DNA from: Streptomyces sp. DH24
GTDB taxonomy: Bacteria; Actinomycetota; Actinomycetes; Streptomycetales; Streptomycetaceae
Assembly (NCBI RefSeq): GCF_029813775.1
Contig: NZ_JARVKW010000022.1
Location: forward strand, 59,237-123,236
Direction: 5' to 3'
DNA length: 64,000 bases
The notes below the pieces were generated by a model. That model did not search any database, was not told the DNA's origin, and saw nothing but the letters and a program-made list of their open reading frames with translations. Shown here piece by piece: positions 34,199 through 43,862 of the stretch (within the stretch, counting starts at the first letter, position 1; each line of letters starts with the position of its first letter). The translations under genes were made by a program, and so were the position numbers.

Positions 34199-35050
34199 TC
34201 ACCGAAAGCCCTCGGCCCGACTGAATCTCAGGCGCCGGCGCCTGCACGGTTCCGGCAAGCTCAGCGCCGTGAGGATCAGCGCCACCGCCAGCGCCGCTGC
34301 CCAACGGGCGTGCGCCGCCTCCCACTCCGGGCTGGTCCGCGCGACGAACACGCCCCACCGGTCCGGCAGGAGCGCCGCTGACACCAGCAGCGTCGGCAGC
34401 CGAACCGCGGTGGCCGTGCCCGGCGTCGCGCTCGACGTGCGGCGCACCGCGAGTGCGCGAGGGCGAGTGCCGTGGCGGCGACGGTGGCCGCCTCCAGGGT
34501 GACGGCACCTGCCGGGGGTTTGACGTCCGGCGGTATGAGGTGCGGGGCCGCCGTCCACCACACGGCGACGAACGGCACGGCGAGCCGCACACGCAGGCCG
34601 GTGCGGACCGGGCGCCCGGTCGGCACGGTGGCGGTCGTGTGCCGGGCGGAGTCGTCCAGCAGGAACGCCGGGACGAGGGCGAGACAGACCATGGCGGCCC
34701 GCAGCAGGGTGAGGGACAGCCACGGGTCGGGCCCGTCCGGCAGGAGACGGGGCACCGCGGCGAGCAGCAGCCCCGTCCCTGCGCAGGCCGTCAGGGCCAA
34801 GCGGTCGTCGGGTCGTCCTGCGCGGCCAGTGCCGGCCACATGAACGTCACGACGCGTGCGTGGCACACCTGGCTGCCGCTCGACTCGTCGCCCGCGACGA
34901 GGACCAAGGCCACGCCGACCGCGAACTCGGGGACGCGGTTGCCGCCCCAGGCGGTGCCGACGGTCACCTGTGACGGCTTCGTCAGCGGAGCGAGGGCGGC
35001 GTCCGAGCCCAGGCCGTAACGCGCCTGGACACGCTCACGGACGGTGAGGG
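34199..35050 (-). pseudogene. Decayed multi-span membrane permease gene
   Basis: Protein-like sequence is spread over three minus-strand frames. From right to left: TVRERVQARYGLGSDAALAP and FAVGVALVLVAGDESSGSQV (up to about 34810); then LALTACAGTGLLLAAVPRLL through IPPDVKPPAGAV to ATALALA (to about 34455); then VRRTSSATPGTATAVRLPTL through WAAALAVALILTALSLPEP to the stop at 34199. At least two frameshifts separate them, and no start or upstream half is visible. The hydrophobic segments fit an ABC-2-type permease or similar integral membrane protein. Convergent with mshD. Confidence 0.55.
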
Positions 35051-35054
35051 AGCG

Positions 35055-35156
35055 GTCCGCCGCGCTGCCGCCGGCCAGGCGACCGGCATCGTCCTGGTCG
35101 TCGCCGCCCTGGCCACGGCCGCCGCCTTCACGCTCCTGCGCCGCCGAACCGCCTGA
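35055..35156 (+). pseudogene. C-terminal remnant of a membrane or exported protein
   Basis: In one plus-strand frame this reads QATGIVLVVAALATAAAFTL followed by LRRRTA and a stop at 35154-35156, the classic tail of an exported protein with a C-terminal span and basic anchor. The frame upstream is not protein-like and is closed by a stop at 34971. It abuts the decayed permease gene on the other strand. Probably the end of a second truncated gene. Confidence 0.35.
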
Positions 35157-35490
35157 GGGCCACCCTCTCCACAGGTTCTCCACACACCTTTCAGTCGGAG
35201 GACCTGGGGAGGGGCCACACCCCCTGTGCCGGCACGCGTCCCCCCGCTTTCCCCTGCTTCCGCCGCTCCCCACGACCCCCGCGAGCCGCCCCCCGCTATC
35301 CCTCACGTCATGTCGCCGTAACCATCGATTCAGACGACCTTGCGACGCTCGGCAAATGACGCCCGCCGTGCCAGAGCCTTCGCCGCCTCCCGAGGGGAAC
35401 GTGCGAAACGGGGACCTCCGGATCGCCACCGCGCTGCCGCGCGCGCGTTCCGACGCGCCCGTGACGCCCCACGCGCGGAACAATGGGTCC
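35157..35490 (+). promoter_or_regulatory. Intergenic region upstream of ppk
   Basis: This 334-bp stretch contains no gene I can support. It must hold the ppk promoter. I looked for an 11-bp PHO-box repeat like the one before pstS and found only weak resemblance (GTTCTCCACAC near 35175, GTCATGTCGCC near 35307), so I do not call one. In-frame codons upstream of the ppk ATG lack a ribosome site. Confidence 0.4.
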
Positions 35491-37722
35491 ATGAGCCAGC
35501 CGAACACCCAGGCACAGGTCCAGCACGCGCAGCCCTCCGTGGGCTCCATAGCCGCGCACCGCCCGCACACCGTGGCGGCCACGGTCTCCGACCTGGAACC
35601 GGACATCGACGCCGACCTCGACGGCTACGAGGAGGCGCCGTCGGACGGCGTCCCGCTGCCGACGGGCCGGTTCCTGGACCGGGAGCGCAGCTGGCTCGCG
35701 TTCAACGAGCGCGTCCTCGAACTCGCCGAGGACCCGAACACGCCCCTGCTGGAGCGCGCCAACTTCCTCGCGATCTTCGCCAGCAACCTGGACGAGTTCT
35801 TCATGGTCCGGGTGGCCGGCCTGAAGCGCCGCATCGCCACGGGCGTGGCCACCCGCTCCGCCTCGGGCCTCCAGCCGCGCGAGGTCCTGGAGATGATCTG
35901 GGCCCGCTCCCGGGAGCTGATGGCCCGGCACGCGGCGTGTTTCCACGAGGACGTCGCCCCCGCCCTCGCCGAGGAGGGCATCCACCTGGTCCGCTGGAAC
36001 GAGCTGGCGGAGAAGGAGCAGGCGCGGCTGTTCACGCTGTTCAAGCACCAGATCTTCCCGGTGCTGACGCCGCTGGCCGTCGACCCCGCGCACCCCTTCC
36101 CGTACATCTCGGGCCTGTCGCTGAACCTCGCGGTCGTCGTCCGCAACCCCGTCACCGGGCACCGCCACTTCGCGCGCGTGAAGGTGCCGCCGCTGCTGTC
36201 CCGCTTCCTGGAGGCCTCCCCCGGCCGGTTCGTCCCGATCGAGGACGTCATCGCGGCCCATCTGGAGGAGCTGTTCCCGGGCATGGAGGTGCTGGAGCAC
36301 CACGCCTTCCGCCTCACCCGCAACGAGGACCTGGAGGTCGAGGAGGACGACGCGGAGAACCTGCTCCAGGCCCTGGAGAAGGAACTCATGCGGCGCCGCT
36401 TCGGGCCGCCGGTGCGCCTGGAGGTCGAGGAGTCCATCGACCGCGAGGTGCTGGACCTGCTGGTGCGGGAGCTGAAGATCAGCGAGGCCGAGGTGTACCC
36501 GCTGCCGGGCCCCCTGGACCTCACCGGCCTCTTCCGCATCCACAGCCTCGACCGGCCGGAGCTGAAGTACCCGAAGTTCATCGCCGGCACCCACCGCGAT
36601 CTCGCCGAGGTCGAGTCGGCGTCCGCGCCCGACATCTTCGCGGCGCTGCGCAGCCGTGACGTGCTGCTGCACCACCCCTACGACTCGTTCTCGACGTCGG
36701 TGCAGGCCTTCCTGGAGCAGGCCGCGGGCGACCCGGACGTGCTGGCCATCAAGCAGACCCTGTACCGGACCTCGGGCGACTCCCCGATAGTCGACGCGCT
36801 CATCGACGCCGCCGAGTCCGGCAAGCAGGTCCTCGTGCTGGTCGAGATCAAGGCCCGCTTCGACGAGCACGCCAACATCAAGTGGGCGCGCAAGCTGGAG
36901 GAGGCCGGCTGCCACGTCGTCTACGGCCTGGTCGGCCTGAAGACGCACTGCAAGCTGTCCCTGGTGGTGCGCCAGGAGGGCGACACGCTGCGGCGCTACA
37001 GCCACGTCGGCACCGGCAACTACCACCCGAAGACGGCCCGCCTCTACGAGGACCTCGGCCTGCTCACGGCCGACCCGCAGGTCGGGGCGGACCTGTCCGA
37101 CCTGTTCAACCGGCTGTCGGGCTACTCGCGCCGCGAGACGTACCGCCGGCTGCTGGTGGCGCCGAAGTCGCTGCGCGACGGGCTGATCTCGCGGATCAAC
37201 AAGGAGGCCCAGCACCACCGTGCCGGGCGTCCCGCGTACGTGTGCATCAAGGTCAACTCGATGGTCGACGAGGCCGTCATCGACGCCCTGTACCGCGCGT
37301 CCCAGGCGGGGGTGCCGGTGGACGTGTGGGTGCGGGGCATCTGCGCGCTGCGCCCCGGCGTCGCGGGCCTGTCGGAGAACATCAGGGTCCGCTCCGTGCT
37401 CGGCCGGTTCCTTGAGCACTCCCGGGTCTTCGCCTTCGGCAACGGGGGCGAGCCCGAGGTGTGGTTCGGCAGCGCCGACATGATGCACCGCAACCTCGAC
37501 CGCCGCATAGAGGCACTGGTCCGGGTCACCGACCCCGCGCACCGGGCGGCCCTCAACCGGCTGCTGGAGACCGGGATGTCCGACACCACCGCGTCCTGGC
37601 ACCTCGGCCCGGACGGCGAGTGGACCCGGCACGCGACGGACGCGGACGGCGTGCCGCTGCGCAACATCCAGGAGATGCTCATAGACGCCCGGAGGCGCCG
37701 GCGTGGCAAAGCAACACCTTGA
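35491..37722 (+). CDS. ppk: Polyphosphate kinase 1
   Basis: A 743-aa PPK1 that reversibly makes inorganic polyphosphate from ATP. The N-terminal domain begins near residue 68 (RFLDRERSWLAFNERVLEL; NLDEFFMVRVAGL). The phospholipase-D-like catalytic region holds SHVGTGNYHPKTARLYEDLG, with the His that is phosphorylated, and a second His near FGSADMMHRNLDRR. An acidic N-terminal extension of about 65 residues is usual in Streptomyces. The ATG at 35491 is preferred. It overlaps the CHAD gene by 20 bp and heads the phosphate island; in S. lividans ppk is PhoP-controlled. Confidence 0.97.
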   Translation: MSQPNTQAQVQHAQPSVGSIAAHRPHTVAATVSDLEPDIDADLDGYEEAPSDGVPLPTGRFLDRERSWLAFNERVLELAEDPNTPLLERANFLAIFASNLDEFFMVRVAGLKRRIATGVATRSASGLQPREVLEMIWARSRELMARHAACFHEDVAPALAEEGIHLVRWNELAEKEQARLFTLFKHQIFPVLTPLAVDPAHPFPYISGLSLNLAVVVRNPVTGHRHFARVKVPPLLSRFLEASPGRFVPIEDVIAAHLEELFPGMEVLEHHAFRLTRNEDLEVEEDDAENLLQALEKELMRRRFGPPVRLEVEESIDREVLDLLVRELKISEAEVYPLPGPLDLTGLFRIHSLDRPELKYPKFIAGTHRDLAEVESASAPDIFAALRSRDVLLHHPYDSFSTSVQAFLEQAAGDPDVLAIKQTLYRTSGDSPIVDALIDAAESGKQVLVLVEIKARFDEHANIKWARKLEEAGCHVVYGLVGLKTHCKLSLVVRQEGDTLRRYSHVGTGNYHPKTARLYEDLGLLTADPQVGADLSDLFNRLSGYSRRETYRRLLVAPKSLRDGLISRINKEAQHHRAGRPAYVCIKVNSMVDEAVIDALYRASQAGVPVDVWVRGICALRPGVAGLSENIRVRSVLGRFLEHSRVFAFGNGGEPEVWFGSADMMHRNLDRRIEALVRVTDPAHRAALNRLLETGMSDTTASWHLGPDGEWTRHATDADGVPLRNIQEMLIDARRRRRGKATP

Positions 37723-38791
37723 CCCGACGGACCCCACGGCCTCGCCGGTGACCGGCGACGCCCTCGCGGACTACCTGCGCGGCCAGGCGACGGAGTTCCT
37801 GCGCGCCCTGCGCCTGCACCGGGAGACCGGGGGGTCGGCCGCGGCGGGCGGCGCGGAGGGTGCCGTGGATGCGGCCCGGGCGCTGCGCCGCTCGGCCCGC
37901 CGGATCAGCGGCAGCCTGCACACCTTCCAGGCGCTCCTCGACCCGGACTGGGCGGAGTCGATGCGCCCCGAACTGGCCTGGGTGTCGGGCACGTTGGCGC
38001 TGGAGCACGCGTACGCGTCCCGGCTGGAACGGCTGCTGCAGGCCCTGCACCGCCTGTCCGGGGCGGCCGTGCTCCCGGCCCAGGGGGGCGTGGCCGTGAG
38101 CGCGGTGGAACCCGGCGGCACCGGCCCGCGCCCCCACCCGTCGGCCACCGCGGAGCGCGGCAACCTCACGGTCGGCGCGGCGAAGGCGGGCGCCCTGCTC
38201 GAACGCCAGCTGACCCTCGCCCGGACCCGCGCCCACTCCACCGCCCTCCAGGCCCTGGGCAGCAGCCGCTTCCACGCGGTCGCCGACAAGGTCGCCGTAC
38301 TGGCCAGCGAGGTCCCGCTCGCCGCGTCCGGGGCGAGCGCGGAGCTCGGGCCGCCGGCCGCGGCGGCCGAGGAGCGGCTCGCCGCGGCGGTCGCGGCGCT
38401 GCCGCTGGTCACCGCGGGCAGCCCGTACAACTCGGAGGCGCTGGTCCACGGCCTGTCCCCGGACCCGGCCCCGCACCCGCAGGACGCGCCCTGGCACCAG
38501 GTCCGCCTGCTGCTGCGCCTGCACCGGTACGCGCGCGAGGTGCTGCACGGCGAGTACGGCGAGGCCGCGCCCGTGGACGTGCGGCTGCTGACCGCCGGGC
38601 AGGCCCTCGACCGGCACCGCGACGCCTCGGAGGCGGCGGCCGCCGCGGCCCAGGCGGCCCGTACGCCGCGGATCGCCCCGGCGACGGCGTACGCGCTCGG
38701 CGTGCTCCACGCCGATCAGCGGCATGAAGTGGAGGCGGCACGGTACGCGTTCCAGCGCTGCTGGCAGAAGGAAGCGGTCGGCACGGCCTAG
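37703..38791 (+). CDS. CHAD domain protein
   Basis: A 362-aa helical protein of the CHAD family, whose basic face binds polyphosphate. Conserved basic residues are seen in AARALRRSARRISGSLHTFQ and in YASRLERLLQALHRL. The GTG at 37703, with GGAGG eight bases before it, lies inside the end of ppk, so expression is coupled with polyphosphate synthesis. There is no CYTH domain, so it is not a triphosphatase itself; it may target to polyphosphate granules. Confidence 0.88.
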   Translation: MAKQHLDPTDPTASPVTGDALADYLRGQATEFLRALRLHRETGGSAAAGGAEGAVDAARALRRSARRISGSLHTFQALLDPDWAESMRPELAWVSGTLALEHAYASRLERLLQALHRLSGAAVLPAQGGVAVSAVEPGGTGPRPHPSATAERGNLTVGAAKAGALLERQLTLARTRAHSTALQALGSSRFHAVADKVAVLASEVPLAASGASAELGPPAAAAEERLAAAVAALPLVTAGSPYNSEALVHGLSPDPAPHPQDAPWHQVRLLLRLHRYAREVLHGEYGEAAPVDVRLLTAGQALDRHRDASEAAAAAAQAARTPRIAPATAYALGVLHADQRHEVEAARYAFQRCWQKEAVGTA

Positions 38792-38826
38792 GCCGGGTCC
38801 GCGCGGCAGGCCCCACCTCGCGGGCA

Positions 38827-38863
38827 CGTCCGGGCCGACCCGTCCGACGGGACGGCCCGGACG
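38827..38863 (+). terminator. Hairpin after the CHAD gene
   Basis: CGTCCGGGCCG (38827-38837) pairs perfectly with CGGCCCGGACG (38853-38863), 36 bp after the CHAD stop. It may attenuate rather than fully stop transcription into the NUDIX gene 60 bp further on. Confidence 0.55.
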
Positions 38864-38923
38864 CGAGCACGTGAGTACGCGAGTGAGTACGAGGATTCCG
38901 GAGACGGAGGCGGTGAGCACGCG

Positions 38924-39346
38924 GTGAGTACGTCCGGCGACGGCACCGTTCAGGCGGCCGGGTGCGTCCTGTGGCGCCGCTCCCCGGTGCACGGCGAGCT
39001 GGAGCTCTGTCTCGTGCACCGGCCGAAATACGACGACTGGTCGCACCCCAAGGGCAAGCTGAGACCCGACGAGGAACCGCTCGCCGGCGCGCTGCGCGAG
39101 GTGGAGGAGGAGACGGGCCACGTCGCGGCGCCGGGCGCCGCGCTGCCCACGGTGCGGTACGTGACGGACGGCCGCCCCAAGCAGGTGCGGTACTGGGCGG
39201 CCGAGGCCGTGTCCGGTTCCTTCCTCCCGTCCGACGAGGTCGACCGCATCCTGTGGCTGGCCCCCGGACCGGCCAGGGCCCGGCTCACCCGGCCGCACGA
39301 CCGGGACCTGGTCGACGCGCTGCTCGACGCCCTGCGTTTGGACTAG
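38924..39346 (+). CDS. NUDIX hydrolase (MutT-like)
   Basis: A 140-aa NUDIX enzyme. The box G-x5-E-x7-REVEEETG is read as GKLRPDE then PLAGALREVEEETGH. It begins with the motif QAAGCVLWRRSP typical of MutT/Ap4A-type actinobacterial hydrolases. These hydrolyse oxidised nucleotides, diadenosine polyphosphates or similar. The GTG at 38924 follows a run of GTGAGTACG copies (38871-38935) that offers several near-start codons; only this one is in frame. It lies between ppk-CHAD and pstS. Confidence 0.9.
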   Translation: MSTSGDGTVQAAGCVLWRRSPVHGELELCLVHRPKYDDWSHPKGKLRPDEEPLAGALREVEEETGHVAAPGAALPTVRYVTDGRPKQVRYWAAEAVSGSFLPSDEVDRILWLAPGPARARLTRPHDRDLVDALLDALRLD

Positions 39347-39434
39347 GCCATTGCCCCCGGGATGCCCGGGAAGCCGGAATCACTCCGTGTCCTCGACGTA
39401 AGCGTTCCGTTACCTCACCGCACCGTCCTCAGGG

Positions 39435-39478
39435 GTTCACCCCACGTTCATTTACGGCCATCGGCGGCTTCACCTGTT
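39435..39478 (+). promoter_or_regulatory. PHO box (PhoP operator) of the pst operon
   Basis: Adjacent 11-bp direct repeats GTTCACCCCAC (39435-39445) and GTTCATTTACG (39446-39456) match the Streptomyces PHO box (GTTCACC-type units). In phase, two units on, CTTCACCTGTT (39468-39478) is a third weaker copy. The box lies about 125-170 bp before pstS. PhoP binding under phosphate starvation is expected from the pst operons of S. coelicolor and S. lividans. Confidence 0.88.
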
Positions 39479-39603
39479 CTGCCTAATTTCGGCCTTAGCC
39501 GATGCGAGCCGTGCCGCGAAATCCCTCGACCACGCGTCCGCATCAAACAGACTTCGCACGCCGCCGGATTCAGGACGGCGGCTCCTGGAAGGAACTCCCT
39601 CAA

Positions 39604-40731
39604 GTGAAGCTTCAGCGCATGAACCGGCGGGCCCTCGCTCTCGGTGCTCTCGCCGTCTCCGGCGCCCTGGCCCTCACGGCGTGCGGCTCCGACGACACCG
39701 GTAACACCAGCGGTGACGGCTCCTCGGAAACCACCCAGGCCGGCAACATCGACTGCGGCGACGCCAAGGGCCAGCTGCAGGCGTCCGGCTCCTCCGCGCA
39801 GAAGAACGCGATCGACGCGTGGATCAAGCAGTACACGGCCAGCTGCAAGGACGTGCAGGTCAACTACCGTCCTGACGGTTCCGGCGCCGGCATCACCGCG
39901 TTCACCCAGGGTCAGACCGCGTTCGCCGGCTCCGACTCCGCGCTGGACCCGGAGGAGATCGAGGCTTCCAAGAAGGTCTGCAAGAGCGGCCAGGGCATCG
40001 ACCTGCCGATGGTCGGCGGCCCGATCGCGGTCGGCTTCAACGTCCCGGGCGTCGACACGCTCAACCTGGACGCCGCCACGCTGGCCAAGATCTTCGACAC
40101 GCAGATCAAGAAGTGGAACGACCCGGCCATCCAGAAGCTGAACCCCGAGGCGAAGCTTCCTGACCTGCAGATCCAGGCCTTCCACCGCTCCGACGAGTCC
40201 GGCACCACGGACAACTTCACCAAGTACCTGAAGGCCGCCGCGCCGAAGGACTGGAAGTACGAGCCCGAGAAGGCGTGGAAGGCCAAGGGCGGCCAGTCCG
40301 CCAACGGTTCCTCCGGCCTGGCGCAGCAGGTCAAGGCCACCTCCGGCGCGATCGGCTACTTCGAGCTGTCCTACGCCAAGGACGGCATCAAGACGGTCGA
40401 CATCAAGACCGAGGCCGCCGAGCCCGTCAAGGCCACGGTGGAGAACGCGACCGCCGCCATCGGCGCCGCGAAGGTCGTCGGCACCGGCAAGGACCTGGCG
40501 CTGGAGCTCGACTACACGCCGTCCGCCGACGGCGCGTACCCGATCGTCCTCGTGACGTACGAGATCGTCTGCGACAAGGGCAACAAGGCGGACACCCTGC
40601 CCGCCACCAAGTCCTTCCTGAACTACATGGCCTCCGAGGACGGCCAGAACCTGCTGGCCGACGCCGGCTACGCCCCGATGCCCACCGAGATCATCACCAA
40701 GGTCCGCGAGACCATCTCGGGCCTGAGCTGA
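39604..40731 (+). CDS. pstS: Phosphate-binding lipoprotein PstS
   Basis: A 375-aa lipoprotein that captures phosphate for the Pst ABC importer. Signal peptide MKLQRMNRRALALGALAVSG with lipobox LTAC (Cys near residue 27). Phosphate contacts appear in ASGSSAQKNAI and PDGSGAGITAF, and in HRSDESGTTDNF. I chose GTG 39604 because GGAAGGAA is suitably placed; ATG 39619 is an alternative. First gene of pstSCAB under the PHO box, and likely the most highly expressed. Confidence 0.97.
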   Translation: MKLQRMNRRALALGALAVSGALALTACGSDDTGNTSGDGSSETTQAGNIDCGDAKGQLQASGSSAQKNAIDAWIKQYTASCKDVQVNYRPDGSGAGITAFTQGQTAFAGSDSALDPEEIEASKKVCKSGQGIDLPMVGGPIAVGFNVPGVDTLNLDAATLAKIFDTQIKKWNDPAIQKLNPEAKLPDLQIQAFHRSDESGTTDNFTKYLKAAAPKDWKYEPEKAWKAKGGQSANGSSGLAQQVKATSGAIGYFELSYAKDGIKTVDIKTEAAEPVKATVENATAAIGAAKVVGTGKDLALELDYTPSADGAYPIVLVTYEIVCDKGNKADTLPATKSFLNYMASEDGQNLLADAGYAPMPTEIITKVRETISGLS

Positions 40732-40830
40732 CCTGAGTTGCGGTCCGGCCCGCCAGGGCCGGACCGCACCGTCCGGTGCACCGCCGCCAGGAGCGCGCGA
40801 CCCGCGTGACTCCGCAGACCGGAGAACTCA

Positions 40831-41835
40831 ATGGACATATCGACACAGAAAACCATCGCACCCCCACCCGTGCAGCCCAGCACCGCCGAGCAGAAGCGCG
40901 CCGCACGCGGCGCCACCCGCCCCGGTGACCGGGTCTTCGTCGGCCTCTCCCGCGGGTCCGGCATCCTGGTCCTGGTGATCATGGCCGCCATCGCGGCCTT
41001 CCTGACCTACCGGGCCGTCCTCGCCATCAGCAAGGACGAGGCCAACTTCTTCACCAGCTTCGAGTGGAACCCGAGCGGCACCCCGCCGGAGTTCGGTATC
41101 GCCGTCCTGGTCTTCGGCACCGTCGTGTCGTCGATCATCGCCATGGTCATCGCGGTCCCGATCGCCGTGGCCATCGCGCTGTTCATCACGCACTACGCCC
41201 CGCGCAAGCTGGGCGGCACCATCGGCTACGTCATCGACCTGCTCGCCGCCGTGCCGTCCATCGTCTACGGCCTGTGGGGCGCCCTCGTCCTGGTCCCGAA
41301 CCTCAACGGCCTCTACGGCTGGCTGGACGCGTACCTCGGCTGGACCGGCGTCCTGGAGTGGAACGGCGGCGCGCCCCGCTCGCTGTTCACTGTCGGCATC
41401 CTGCTCGCGGTCATGATCCTGCCGATCATCACGAACGTGAGCCGTGAGGTCTTCCGGCAGGTCCCGCAGATCCACGAGGAAGCGGCCCTGGCTCTCGGCG
41501 CCACGCGCTGGGAGGTCGTCCGCCTGACCGTGCTGCCGTTCGGCCGCTCCGGCGTCATCTCCGCCTCGATGCTCGGCCTCGGCCGTGCCCTCGGCGAGAC
41601 GATGGCCGTCGCGATGGTCCTCTCCCCGAGCTTCGACATCCCGGCCAGCCTGCTCGACCCGGGCGGCGGCACCTTCGCCCAGAACATCGCCAGCAAGTTC
41701 AACGAGGCCACCACCATGGGCCGCGACGCCCTGATCGCGTCCGGTCTGGTGCTCTTCGTCATCACCCTGCTGGTCAACGGCGCGGCCCGCCTGATCATCG
41801 CCCGCCGCAAGGAGTACTCGGGGGCCAACGCATGA
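40831..41835 (+). CDS. pstC: Phosphate ABC transporter permease PstC
   Basis: A 334-aa integral membrane protein with about six spans, one half of the phosphate channel. The EAA loop is AALALGATRWEVVRLTVLPF. The N-terminal 45 residues are cytoplasmic and Pro/Arg-rich. Its stop overlaps the pstA start by four bases (ATGA), so the two subunits are made together. Confidence 0.97.
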   Translation: MDISTQKTIAPPPVQPSTAEQKRAARGATRPGDRVFVGLSRGSGILVLVIMAAIAAFLTYRAVLAISKDEANFFTSFEWNPSGTPPEFGIAVLVFGTVVSSIIAMVIAVPIAVAIALFITHYAPRKLGGTIGYVIDLLAAVPSIVYGLWGALVLVPNLNGLYGWLDAYLGWTGVLEWNGGAPRSLFTVGILLAVMILPIITNVSREVFRQVPQIHEEAALALGATRWEVVRLTVLPFGRSGVISASMLGLGRALGETMAVAMVLSPSFDIPASLLDPGGGTFAQNIASKFNEATTMGRDALIASGLVLFVITLLVNGAARLIIARRKEYSGANA

Positions 41836-42893
41836 GCAACGCAACCGTCACCGAAGAGCGCAGCGCCCTGCGCGGCGCGACCCTGCCCAAGTGGTTCCCC
41901 TGGGCGCTCGCCGCGGGTTCCGTCGGCGTCGGCCTCGGCATCAGCGCCGCCGCCGGGCTGGACAGCAACATCCAGTGGGGCCTGATCGCCGCACTCGCCT
42001 TCGTCCTCGGTACGTACGGGATCTCCGCGTCCGTCGAGAGCCCCCGGCAGGCCAGGGACCGCATCGCGACCAGCCTGGTCTGGGTCGCGTTCATCATCGC
42101 CCTCGTGCCGCTCGCCTCGCTGATCTGGGAGACCGTCAAGCAGGGCGTGAAGGTCCTCGACGGCTACTTCCTCACCCACTCGATGGGCGTCGTCGCCGAC
42201 ACCGAGCCCGGCGGCGGTATCTACCACGCGCTGCTCGGCACGCTGCAGCAGGTCGGCCTCGCCACCCTGGTCTCCGTCCCGGTCGGTGTGCTCACCGCGA
42301 TCTACCTCGTCGAGTACGGGCGCGGCAAGCTCGCCAAGGCCGTCACCTTCTTCGTCGACGTCATGACGGGCATCCCGTCGATCGTCGCCGGTCTGTTCAT
42401 CCTCAGCCTGTGGATCGTGATCCTGGGCATGGGCTACTCCGGCTTCGCCGGCTCGCTCGCCCTGTCCATCCTGATGATCCCGGTGGTCGTCCGCTCCACC
42501 GAGGAGATGCTCAAGCTCGTCCCGAACGAGCTGCGCGAGGCGTCGCTGGCGCTGGGCGTGCCGAAGTGGCGCACCATCCTGAAGGTGGTCCTGCCGACGT
42601 CGATCGGCGGCATCACCACCGGTGTGATGCTCGCCATCGCCCGTATCACCGGCGAGACCGCGCCCGTACTGCTGCTGGTCTGGGGTACCAACTTCATCAA
42701 CGCGAACCCCTTCTCCGACCCGCAGGCCTCGCTGCCGATGTACATCTACCTCCAGTACGCGAACAGCGGCGGTTCGGGTGCGGCCTACGACCGTGCCTGG
42801 GCGGCGGCACTGACGCTCATCGCGTTCATCATGATCCTCAACCTGGGGGCCCGCGGCATCGCCCGCTGGAAGGCCCCGAAGACCGGTCGCTGA
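41832..42893 (+). CDS. pstA: Phosphate ABC transporter permease PstA
   Basis: A 353-aa six-span permease, partner of PstC. The EAA loop reads EASLALGVPKWRTILKVVLP. The N-terminus carries two additional hydrophobic stretches (near 20-60) before the core, common in actinobacterial PstA. The next gene, pstB, starts 55 bp downstream. Confidence 0.97.
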   Translation: MSNATVTEERSALRGATLPKWFPWALAAGSVGVGLGISAAAGLDSNIQWGLIAALAFVLGTYGISASVESPRQARDRIATSLVWVAFIIALVPLASLIWETVKQGVKVLDGYFLTHSMGVVADTEPGGGIYHALLGTLQQVGLATLVSVPVGVLTAIYLVEYGRGKLAKAVTFFVDVMTGIPSIVAGLFILSLWIVILGMGYSGFAGSLALSILMIPVVVRSTEEMLKLVPNELREASLALGVPKWRTILKVVLPTSIGGITTGVMLAIARITGETAPVLLLVWGTNFINANPFSDPQASLPMYIYLQYANSGGSGAAYDRAWAAALTLIAFIMILNLGARGIARWKAPKTGR

Positions 42894-42948
42894 CGCGGCC
42901 AAGGACGAACAGTCAGCGACTCGGACTCGAAAGAAGCAGTGATTCACC

Positions 42949-43725
42949 ATGGCCAAGCGCATTGATGTCAGCGGCCTCAACGCCTATTACGGTTCCTTCC
43001 TCGCCATCGAGGACATCTCGATGACGATCGAGCCCCGCTCCGTGACGGCCTTCATCGGCCCGTCCGGCTGCGGCAAGTCCACGTTCCTGCGGACGCTGAA
43101 CCGCATGCACGAAGTCACGCCGGGCGGACGCGTCGAGGGCAAGGTCATGCTCGACGACGAGAACCTGTACGGCACCGGGATCGACCCGGTCGCCGTGCGG
43201 CGTGAGGTCGGCATGGTCTTCCAGCGGCCGAACCCGTTCCCGACGATGTCGGTGTACGACAACGTGGCGGCGGGGCTGCGGCTGAACGGCAAGTACAAGA
43301 AGTCCGAGCTGGACGACGTGGTCGAGAAGTCGCTGCGGGGCGCGAACCTCTGGAACGAGGTGAAGGACCGTCTGAACAAGCCGGGGTCCGGCCTGTCCGG
43401 TGGTCAGCAGCAGCGGCTGTGCATCGCCCGGGCGATCGCGGTCGAGCCGAACGTCCTGCTCATGGACGAGCCCTGCTCCGCCCTTGACCCGATCTCCACT
43501 CTGGCCATCGAGGACCTGATCGGTGAGCTGAAGGAGCGCTTCACGATCGTCATCGTGACGCACAACATGCAGCAGGCGGCGCGGGTGTCCGACCGCACGG
43601 CGTTCTTCAACCTGGCGGCCGTGGGGCAGCCGGGCAAGCTGATCGAGATCGACGACACGGAGCGGATCTTCTCCAACCCGTCGGTCCAGGCGACCGAGGA
43701 CTACATCTCCGGCCGCTTCGGCTGA
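42949..43725 (+). CDS. pstB: Phosphate ABC transporter ATPase PstB
   Basis: A 258-aa ATPase that powers phosphate uptake. Walker A GPSGCGKST, Q-loop MVFQRPNPFPTMSVYDN, signature LSGGQQQR, Walker B VLLMDEPCSALDP and the His switch in VIVTHNMQQAARVSD are intact. Length is standard. It ends the pst operon; a strong hairpin lies 138 bp further. phoU, phoR and phoP are not in the window, as in other Streptomyces. Confidence 0.98.
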   Translation: MAKRIDVSGLNAYYGSFLAIEDISMTIEPRSVTAFIGPSGCGKSTFLRTLNRMHEVTPGGRVEGKVMLDDENLYGTGIDPVAVRREVGMVFQRPNPFPTMSVYDNVAAGLRLNGKYKKSELDDVVEKSLRGANLWNEVKDRLNKPGSGLSGGQQQRLCIARAIAVEPNVLLMDEPCSALDPISTLAIEDLIGELKERFTIVIVTHNMQQAARVSDRTAFFNLAAVGQPGKLIEIDDTERIFSNPSVQATEDYISGRFG

Positions 43726-43862
43726 TCGGCCAACGCCGGTCCGGCGACGCCGGTTCGACGGTGTCGGTCGGCGGTGTCCGTTCGGCGGTGTCGGCCAACG
43801 GCGCGATCCGACGGCGCGAGACTCCTCGCGGTGCTGCATGGCGGTGCCACCGCGAGGCCAAA

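Noticed and set aside
35157..35490. PHO box upstream of ppk
   Set aside because: Only weak 11-mers were found; none approaches the clear repeat before pstS.
35308..37737. 809-codon open frame on the minus strand
   Set aside because: Antisense to ppk, which is unambiguous.
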